Source: Litorilituus lipolyticus (GTDB lineage: Bacteria > Pseudomonadota > Gammaproteobacteria > Enterobacterales > Alteromonadaceae). From it: 64,000 nt of DNA. The translations under genes and the position numbers were made by a program. How positions within the stretch are numbered: the stretch's first letter is position 1; each line of letters opens with the position of its first letter. Positions 57,612 to 64,000 of the stretch are shown piece by piece. The stretch spans positions 62,001 through 126,000 of the forward strand of contig NZ_SAWY01000020.1 in NCBI RefSeq assembly GCF_006439335.1, read 5' to 3'. The notes under the pieces were generated by a model that saw only the letters and a program-made list of their open reading frames with translations, did no database searches and was not told where the DNA came from.

Positions 57612-58365
57612 TCAATATAGCCACTTAGTCATAATGTCATTTAACGAGCCGTCTATTTCCATTGCTCTAAAAGCATTCCTGTACTTTTCAACAAGGGCTT
57701 TTTCACTTTGTAGATTAAATGCAAACCCCAATTGCTGCTTATTTATAATTCCTGCGGATTCAACAGTAAATTTATCAAGGCAATACCCTAAGGTAATAAT
57801 TTGATAACGCAAGGAGGTTTTACCAGCAACAATGTAGTCCACACGCTCCTTTACCAACATATCAATCGCTTGTGCAAAGCTGTTCACAAGATATAAGTTT
57901 GAGTTAATTTCAAGCCCTTTAGTTAACAACAAAGGCAAGTTTGAATCTTGCCTCGGAATAGCAGAAGTCAAACCCTGAACATTTACCCAGTTTAAAGGAG
58001 GTCGTTTTTTTCCGCTATTAAGGGTCCAAAAGCTAATTTCATCTTCCAATGGAATCAAACCAACCCATTGAAATAGAGATTCTCTTTCTTTCGTGTATGT
58101 CATACTGAAAATTAGTGTATTTGGCTTAGACATTGCTAATTTATATGCTCTAGCCCACGGATATACATTAATTTTTTTCTATATTAAGCCGTCGATTTAA
58201 TTTTTTTACTATATCAATTGATACTCCCTCAACCCCATCACTGCTCTGAATTTGATAGGGTGGAAAGTGCTCTGTTACTATCTCTGCAACCTCTTGTGAA
58301 AAGACATTTGGCACTAAAAAAATGTAGCTAAAGACAACAGAAAAATAAACCGACAGTAAACGCAT
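57612..58365 (-). pseudogene. Frameshifted periplasmic solute-binding protein (SBP_bac_3-like)
   Basis: Two adjacent minus-strand frames together make one protein of about 250 residues. The first (58168-58365) has a signal peptide and EIVTEHFPPYQIQ...GVSIDIVKKLNRRL, the usual start of amino-acid-type binding proteins. The second (57612-58133, open further upstream) continues with INVYPWARAYKLAMSKPNTLIFSM, DYIVAGKTSLRYQI and a normal end (IDGSLNDIMTKWLY). They join in the right frame if one A is removed from the A7 run at 58172-58178. Everything else is intact, so the change is recent, or a sequencing error. Confidence 0.85.
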
Positions 58366-58556
58366 ACAGCTCGCCTAATAAAGTGCCAATTACGAACATA
58401 TCATTATATATACCCTCGCATTTGAAAACATCATAGGTAACTGACTTAACCTGATGAAAGCCTACTAAAGCTGATATTTGCGAAAGCAATATTGAGACGC
58501 TCTAACTAATCATAGACTATATGAAAAGATTTTATTCTTGCTAGGTATTGGAGCAC

Positions 58557-59647
58557 ATGAAGATCACCTTATTAGAATGTATTAGTTATGTAACGTTGTT
58601 AAGTTTAGCTACAGCACTTAACATAGATAAAGTTACTGCAAAACAAATAGACAATATTACCGATGGCCCATATGTTCGTTATGTTAACAATAGCGACTCT
58701 TTAAATTTTGTTTGGCTTTGCAATGGAAAGATTAATCAACGAGATATAAAATCCTCATCCCTAGAACGCAGTTTAATGAGTGCGGTTTAAAAGCTAATAT
58801 CCCCAAAAACCTCTCGGTTATTCCGCCACATTCAGTTGAGCTAACCAAAGCAAAAATAGCAGCGATAAGTGATATTCATGGTCAAATTGATATTTTTAAA
58901 ACTCTATTAGCTAAACACGCTATTACAGATAAAACGGGCAACTGGATATTTAACGACGGTCATTTAGTCATTACGGGAGATATCTTTGATCGTGGCGATA
59001 ATGTGACAGAAATATTGTGGTTTTTGTTTGAACTAGAGCAACAAGCAGAGTTATCAGGAGGGAAATTACACCTTCTTCTGGGCAATCACGAGGTAATGGT
59101 GCTTACCAATGACCTAAGGTATTTAAGTGATAAATATCTTCACGTTGAAAAGTTATTAAATCAAAGCATGACAGAGTTATATGCACCAACATCAATATTA
59201 GGCACCTGGTTGCGAAGTAAGAATGTCGTTCTTAAATTAAATGATATGGTTTTTCTGCATGGTGGATTGCATCCTGAACTTGTAGACAAGTCTCTTTCCC
59301 TAGCGGACATTAACCAACTTTTTCGTCTGTATCTTTCTGAAAAATCACTAAGTGAAGTCGATAAAAATATTGCAGAGTATTTACATGGCATTGATGGACC
59401 AATTTGGTACCGAGGCTACTTTAACGAAGAGCAGCCAATAGGTTTTGCAAAGTTAATTGCTCATTTTAATGTATCTAAATTCATCGTAGGCCATACATCT
59501 CAAGAGCAAATTGAAACCAGATACAAAGATAAAGTTATTGCAATCGATTCAAGTATTAAATACGGAAACAACGGTGAAATACTGCTAATTGAAGGTGATA
59601 AATTTTATCGAGGCCTTCTTAATGGTCAAAAAATTCAACTTCTTTAA
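58557..59647 (+). pseudogene. Frameshifted exported metallophosphoesterase
   Basis: Two frames together give an exported PPP-like phosphatase of about 360 residues. The first (ATG 58557, AGGT 10 nt upstream) encodes a signal peptide and GPYVRYVNNSDSLNFVWLCNGK, then stops at 58790. The other frame, open from about 58720, carries TQFNECGLKANIP, then all metal-site motifs: SDIHGQ, GDIFDRGD, GNHEVMV, HGGLHPE and GHTSQEQ, to 59647. A single-base loss between about 58700 and 58770 explains the break. Similar proteins occur in Shewanella/Vibrio-type marine bacteria. All catalytic residues survive, so this could be recent or a sequencing error. Confidence 0.83.
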
Positions 59648-59726
59648 ATTTAGCCTCGCAATAAAAATAAATTTATAGAGCAGTCTTATATTCAACAACA
59701 TGTAACTTATAATTAAAGGTTAAAAA

Positions 59727-60116
59727 ATGTCCCTAAAAAGCCAAGACCGTCAACAAATGAAGTTACCAATAATTTCAGCAGAAGACTGTCGAATATCTCC
59801 AGAGTTAATCATTTTATTTAAAAGTCTGCCTTTACCTTGCGAGGAATATAAGAGCCTTCCTATAATATTGGCCTATTGTGGCCTAAATTACGTGGAGCTT
59901 TTAGGAGAAAGCCATGTAGCTATGCTTTATGTTATGTACAAACATTGGCAGTTAACACAAAGTAATATTATAAAACAAACTGAACTAATTGACGCTTCAA
60001 ATGCCCTTATAAATAACTCCAAGTTTAATAAGAGATATCAGTGGGCTAGATTGGTATCTAAGCAACCCCCTCATCATGGCTACTCATGCCAAATAGCAAA
60101 CAATAGTAATGCATAA
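59727..60116 (+). CDS. Unknown protein downstream of the metallophosphoesterase
   Basis: A 129-residue protein, 79 bp after the phosphatase, same direction. No signal peptide. It has a helical centre (LPIILAYCGLNYVELLGESHVAMLYVMYKHW) and a His/Cys-containing tail (HHGYSCQ). Not recognised; codon usage resembles its neighbours. Confidence 0.65.
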   Translation: MSLKSQDRQQMKLPIISAEDCRISPELIILFKSLPLPCEEYKSLPIILAYCGLNYVELLGESHVAMLYVMYKHWQLTQSNIIKQTELIDASNALINNSKFNKRYQWARLVSKQPPHHGYSCQIANNSNA

Positions 60117-60154
60117 TACATTCAAAATTCACATTTTTCATAAATATGGATATT

Positions 60155-60180
60155 AAAAAACCCGCTGACTAAGCGGGTTT
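60155..60180 (-). terminator. Terminator of ssb
   Basis: Stem AAACCCGCT/AGCGGGTTT, 5-nt loop, T run on the minus strand; 56 bp after ssb. Confidence 0.93.
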
Positions 60181-60235
60181 CATAAGTTTTAGTAACACTG
60201 ATATCATTCTAAGTGCGTTACATTTCTACGAGGTC

Positions 60236-60913
60236 TCAGAACGGGATATCATCATCAAAATCAATTGATGGTTCTTGTGGGTTTACTTTTGGTGCTTGTT
60301 GCTGCTGTTGTGGAGCAAAGCCACCTTGTTGTTGACCTTGGTTAGCAAAACCGCCACCTTGTTGTGGTTTATTATAACCTTGTTGTGGTGCAGCTTGCTG
60401 TTGGCCTTGGTTAAAGCCGCCTTGTTGCGGTTTATTATAACCTTGTTGAGGTGCCGCTTGTTGTTGGCTTTGGTTAAAACCACCTTGTTGTGGTGCTTGC
60501 TGTTGGAAGCCACCTTGTTGAGGTGCTGGTTGCTGGAAACCACCTGGCTGTTGGCCGCCTGATTGACCACGACCATCTAGCATTTGCATGGTACCATTAA
60601 AACCTTGAACTACCACTTCTGTTGTATATTGATCTTGGCCTTGCTGATTTTGCCATTTACGCGTTTGTAATTGGCCTTCAATATAAACTTTTGAGCCCTT
60701 TTTAAGGTATTCACCCGCAATTTCAGCCAACTTGCCAAACATTGCAACACGGTGCCATTCAGTTTTCTCTTTTTGCTCACCTGTTTGCTTATCTTTCCAC
60801 GAATCAGACGTTGCAATAGTAAGGTTAGCTACTGCGCCACCATTTGGCATAAAACGTACCTCAGGATCTTTGCCTAAGTTACCTACAAGAATTACTTTAT
60901 TTACACCTGCCAT
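60236..60913 (-). CDS. ssb: Single-stranded DNA-binding protein
   Basis: A 225-residue tetrameric protein coating single-stranded DNA in replication and repair. The OB-fold (residues 1-110) shows [48 protein letters not shown] long Gln/Gly-rich disordered linker (about 118-212) contains two near-identical 21-22-residue units ([20 protein letters not shown]) and ends in the acidic partner-binding tip DFDDDIPF. The linker is longer than in E. coli SSB (178 residues in total). Confidence 0.97.
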   Translation of the reverse strand: MAGVNKVILVGNLGKDPEVRFMPNGGAVANLTIATSDSWKDKQTGEQKEKTEWHRVAMFGKLAEIAGEYLKKGSKVYIEGQLQTRKWQNQQGQDQYTTEVVVQGFNGTMQMLDGRGQSGGQQPGGFQQPAPQQGGFQQQAPQQGGFNQSQQQAAPQQGYNKPQQGGFNQGQQQAAPQQGYNKPQQGGGFANQGQQQGGFAPQQQQQAPKVNPQEPSIDFDDDIPF

Positions 60914-61178
60914 GAAAATTTCCTATTGAATGTGCATAGAATTTTATCGCGCTGTACACAATAAAATCACTTTTGAAAAAATTTAGTTAAGAGGACAATT
61001 CTATAGTGAGAAGGAATAATTTTCGAGAGATTTTTAATTAAATCGTGAATTATTTTGTTCTTCAACTTATCTTAATATTGAAAAGCTATACAGAAGAAAA
61101 ACAACTTCTATTTTAGTTAATTGATTCTATTCAATTTAGCCTATTCTTTTAACTTTTAGCGTATTATTTAAAATGAAA

Positions 61179-61580
61179 CTATTCTTGCTCTGCTATCAAA
61201 TGTGTTTGTAATTTCGTTCTGATTTCATCTGAAATTTTCTTCGAAGCTTGAGCTTGGTAATCAAAGTTAACCATGGTCGCAATACCTGTAACGCATTTTT
61301 CATTATGCTGCCAAAGTTCTTGATATACTTCAAACGAAGCACCACCAATACGCTTAATAAAAGTACGCATTTCTATAGGCTGACCAAAGTATAATTGCCC
61401 TAAATAAGAAATTTCTACTTTAGCAATAATTAACTGCCACTTTTTAGGATCTAGATCAGGTGTGAAAAATCGAAAGATCCCTTCTCTACCACCTTCAAAC
61501 CAAGTTGCCACTCTCGTGTTATTAATATGCCCTAAAGCATCAGTATCACTAAAACGTGGCGTTATATTCTCACTAAACAT
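61179..61580 (-). CDS. Acyl-CoA thioesterase, 4HBT/YbgC-like hotdog fold
   Basis: A 133-residue cytosolic thioesterase that hydrolyses acyl-CoA. The opening SDTDALGHINNTRVATWFE carries the catalytic Asp of the 4-hydroxybenzoyl-CoA-thioesterase family, followed by VEISYLGQLYFGQPIEMRTF and a strand with VNFDYQAQ. Length is normal. It stands alone: the 265 bp between it and ssb show no clear feature. Chain-length preference is unknown. Confidence 0.9.
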   Translation of the reverse strand: MFSENITPRFSDTDALGHINNTRVATWFEGGREGIFRFFTPDLDPKKWQLIIAKVEISYLGQLYFGQPIEMRTFIKRIGGASFEVYQELWQHNEKCVTGIATMVNFDYQAQASKKISDEIRTKLQTHLIAEQE

Positions 61581-61691
61581 AAGTTTTCACCTACTCTTTT
61601 TCACATACTTATAAACAAGTTAAGCATCATATACCAAAACACATGAAGGTATAGTATCTTAAATTAACTTATCTATTTGCTCTGGTGCACT

Positions 61692-63260
61692 ATGACAAAA
61701 TTTATTCACTTCATTTTCATTATATTACTCTGTTTTTCAACAGCCTCAATTGCTTTTGCAGATTCAATAGCACCAGAGAGAAGTGTTGGTGAAGGTCCAT
61801 ATAAACGCTTAATACTAAGAGGTGGTATTGTTGTCAGTGGAGAAGGAGCTCCAGCAAGAGGGCCGATGGATATCGTAATAGAAAATGATCGCATAGTAAA
61901 AATGGTCAGTGTCGGTAACCCAGGGGTGCCAATAAAAAGCAAATATCGCCCTGTAGCTCGCAAGGGCGATGTAGAAATGAATGTAGAAGGCCAATATATT
62001 TTGCCTGGCTTTATTGATATGCATGCACATATTGGTGGTAGTGCCCCTAATATACCTGCTGAATATGTATTTAAACTTTGGTTAGCTCACGGCATTACCA
62101 CCATCAGAGAGCCAGGTAGTTTTAATGGGGCAGAATGGGTAGTTGATCATGTTAAACGTAGTGAAAAAAATACCATTGCTGCTCCACGCATTGTTCCTTA
62201 CTTTATGTTTGGACTAGGTGAAGATGCCCCTATTAATACTCCTAAAAAAGCGAAGCAATGGGTAAAATCGATTACCAAGCAAGGCGCTAAAGGGATTAAG
62301 TTTTTTGGCGCAACACCAGAAATAATGACAGCAGCGTTAACTGAGGCTAAAAAACAAGGATTAGGAAGCATGATGCATCATGCCCAGCTAGAAGTTACCA
62401 ATATGAATGTGGTTGATTCAGCAAGACTTGGTTTAACTACAATGGAGCATTGGTATGGTCTACCTGAAGCACTTTTTGAACATCAGCACATTCAAAACTA
62501 TTCGCCTGATTATAACTACAATAATGAACAAGACAGGTTCGGTGAGGCAGGAAGACTTTGGCAACAAGCTGCAAAAGAAGGCAGTGAAAAATGGTTAGCC
62601 GTTCGAGATGAATTACTCGCTTTAGACTTCACTTTAGACCCAACCTTTACCATATATGAAGCGAGTCGCGATTTAATGCGGGATATGAATGCTGATTGGC
62701 ATAAAGACTACACCTTACCAACACTTTGGAACTTTTTTCAACCAAATCGCTATGCTCATGGCTCTTATTGGTTTGATTTTACCACAGATGATGAAATCGC
62801 GTGGAAAAAGAATTATCAACAATGGATGAGTTTTGTGAATGATTATAAAAATAATGGTGGGCGCGTTACTGTTGGCTCTGATTCCGGCTACATATTTAAG
62901 ATTTATGGTTTTAGCTATATTCGCGAGCTGGAACTACTTAGAGAAGCAGGTTTTAACGCTTTAGAGGTCATCCAAGCAGCAACCATTAATGGCGCTCAAG
63001 CGTTAGGAATGGATAAAGATATTGGTTCAATTATAGTAGGAAAAAAAGCTGATTTAGTCATAGTAAATGAAAATCCATTACGTAACTTTAAAGTGCTTTA
63101 TGGTACGGGTCATTTTCGTTTAAGTGATGACAACAAACCGATTAGAGCAGGAGGCGTAAATTACACCATTAAAGATGGTATCGTTTACGATGCTAAAGCA
63201 TTGTTATCTCAAGTAAGAGCTCTAGTAAAAGCAGCTAAAGCTAGTGCAAAAAATGAATAG
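61692..63260 (+). CDS. Exported amidohydrolase-family protein
   Basis: A 522-residue metal-dependent hydrolase, probably periplasmic: signal peptide MTKFIHFIFIILLCFSTASI with cleavage near AFA-DSI. The amidohydrolase fold is complete: an N-terminal beta domain, FIDMHAHIGG (HxH metal pair), KGIKFFGAT, MMHHAQ, TMEHW, GSDSGYI (last Asp ligand) and the C-terminal KADLVIVNENPL. This style is found in imidazolonepropionase-like or dipeptidase-like marine proteins; the substrate is unknown. The ATG at 61692 fits the signal peptide, whereas the frame opens at a TTG at 61677. It is divergent from the thioesterase gene across 111 bp. Confidence 0.88.
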   Translation: MTKFIHFIFIILLCFSTASIAFADSIAPERSVGEGPYKRLILRGGIVVSGEGAPARGPMDIVIENDRIVKMVSVGNPGVPIKSKYRPVARKGDVEMNVEGQYILPGFIDMHAHIGGSAPNIPAEYVFKLWLAHGITTIREPGSFNGAEWVVDHVKRSEKNTIAAPRIVPYFMFGLGEDAPINTPKKAKQWVKSITKQGAKGIKFFGATPEIMTAALTEAKKQGLGSMMHHAQLEVTNMNVVDSARLGLTTMEHWYGLPEALFEHQHIQNYSPDYNYNNEQDRFGEAGRLWQQAAKEGSEKWLAVRDELLALDFTLDPTFTIYEASRDLMRDMNADWHKDYTLPTLWNFFQPNRYAHGSYWFDFTTDDEIAWKKNYQQWMSFVNDYKNNGGRVTVGSDSGYIFKIYGFSYIRELELLREAGFNALEVIQAATINGAQALGMDKDIGSIIVGKKADLVIVNENPLRNFKVLYGTGHFRLSDDNKPIRAGGVNYTIKDGIVYDAKALLSQVRALVKAAKASAKNE

Positions 63261-63410
63261 TTTTTTTAAGAAAAAATAACTAAAAACTCAACAATATTTA
63301 TAAGTTAGCGCTATAGTTAAGGTAAGAATGAATTAACTCTTAGTTTAACTTGCGCTGATATAACCAGCCAATTCCCTTTAACTTATGATTTTTAAAGGTA
63401 CGCTGTCTTC

Positions 63411-64000
63411 TTGTCAAAGTTCATAACAAAAATAACAACAGAGCCTAAACTCATTATTCATAGAAAAGCATGGCTAAATACTATTGTTTTTTCTGCTCTG
63501 CCAATCCTTTATCTTACTTGTGCGATAAATAATGCACAGGCACAAACGGCGACAACCCCAGTAACATCAAATACTCATACTTCTGTCTCTAGCATTCACC
63601 CAACTAACCCAAATAATGCCATCATTAGCCATGAAAAGTGTAATTCGGAACAGGCAAAGGTCATTTTTAAGCCACAAACCATATTTGATGAATCTGAAGA
63701 CGGTATTATTTTCTTACATCGCTGGGCTAATGCGATTCATATCGACACTAAAGTGATGACATTAGAAAATGAAGCCGCTTTTTTTCTTAATAAGTGTACT
63801 AAAACATTCGCCGATATGGCCGAGTTAGAACGTCACCTTAGAAGCAGAAAATATATTCGAGATGCTAAGGTTAGTAGCGATGAAGATGGTGAAAACATTA
63901 CCGTCACCACTTGGGATAATTGGTCATTAATGCCTACCATTAGCTTTGGTCGTAAAGGGGGGGTTAATACTTATAGTTTTGGTATTAAAGAGCGAAACTT
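63411..64000 (+). CDS. Omp85/BamA-like surface protein, N-terminal part, cut by the window edge
   Basis: An open frame from TTG 63411 to the right edge (196 codons), with an in-frame stop shortly upstream of the TTG. A hydrophobic signal segment (WLNTIVFSALPILYLTCA) ends near AQAQ, then comes a Thr/Ser-rich spacer. A POTRA-like stretch follows (HRWANAIHIDTKVMTLENEAAFFL, LERHLRSRKYIRDAKV, ENITVTTWDNWSLMPTISFGRKGG). That pattern is typical of BamA/TamA-like outer-membrane proteins of Shewanella and relatives, whose barrel would lie beyond the edge. AAGG lies 12 nt before the TTG, so the start is uncertain. Confidence 0.75.
   Translation, partial: MSKFITKITTEPKLIIHRKAWLNTIVFSALPILYLTCAINNAQAQTATTPVTSNTHTSVSSIHPTNPNNAIISHEKCNSEQAKVIFKPQTIFDESEDGIIFLHRWANAIHIDTKVMTLENEAAFFLNKCTKTFADMAELERHLRSRKYIRDAKVSSDEDGENITVTTWDNWSLMPTISFGRKGGVNTYSFGIKERN

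Noticed and set aside
60275..60562. 95-residue Leu/Trp-rich and 97-residue Asn/His-rich frames over the ssb linker
   Set aside because: Both are alternate-frame readings of the Gln/Gly-rich repeat of ssb.
60290..60570. Possible CRISPR-like or direct-repeat array
   Set aside because: The repetition is the in-frame duplication of the SSB linker; no unique spacers of regular length.

Overview
The window reads as AT-rich chromosomal DNA of a marine gammaproteobacterium of the order Alteromonadales, most likely Colwelliaceae (Colwellia/Thalassotalea-like). The basis is the gene families (a TonB-dependent receptor serving a starch locus, DUF3016, a GGDEF-EAL protein, cutA-dsbD, fxsA-groESL, efp-epmB), the codon usage, and palindromic operators of the Alteromonadales maltodextrin type. 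This placement comes from pattern recognition, not a database search.

Region 1 (1-27.2 kb) is a starch/maltodextrin utilisation locus, interrupted at 9.9-16.9 kb by unrelated genes. It encodes a lipoprotein pullulanase (cut by the left edge), a large lipoprotein sharing its carbohydrate-binding modules, a TonB-dependent receptor, a secreted GH13 alpha-amylase, a cytoplasmic GH13 alpha-glucosidase, an exported GH31 alpha-glucosidase, glucokinase, an MFS sugar transporter and a LacI-family regulator. Seven copies of a 14-bp palindrome built on ATACGTAT lie upstream of the pullulanase (1), the receptor (2), the divergent glucosidase pair (3) and the transporter (1), so one regulator probably controls the set. 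The inferred flow is: surface pullulanase and lipoprotein bind and debranch starch, the receptor imports oligosaccharides, amylase and GH31 trim them, the MFS carrier crosses the inner membrane, and cytoplasmic GH13 plus Glk give glucose-6-phosphate. The interrupting block holds an aldo/keto reductase, a lipoprotein metallo-beta-lactamase-fold hydrolase, a large PilZ protein, DsbA and an unknown anchored protein.

Region 2 (27.2-49.4 kb) is mostly conserved housekeeping: an outer-membrane barrel, efp/epmB, an MscS channel, DUF3016 and DUF4136 proteins, a PstS-like/OmpA fusion, groESL with a visible heat-shock promoter, fxsA, cutA-dsbD, a three-gene set (phosphate-binding-like protein, porin-like protein, GGDEF-EAL regulator), aroQ, accBC and several small or lipoprotein genes.

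Region 3 (49.4-64 kb) begins with a four-gene RND efflux operon that includes an overlooked 39-residue one-helix protein. Two adjacent divergent genes follow, a solute-binding-like protein and a metallophosphoesterase, each broken by a single-base frameshift. Then come ssb, a thioesterase, an amidohydrolase and the start of an Omp85/BamA-like surface protein cut by the right edge. I saw no rRNA, tRNA, insertion sequence, prophage or CRISPR array.
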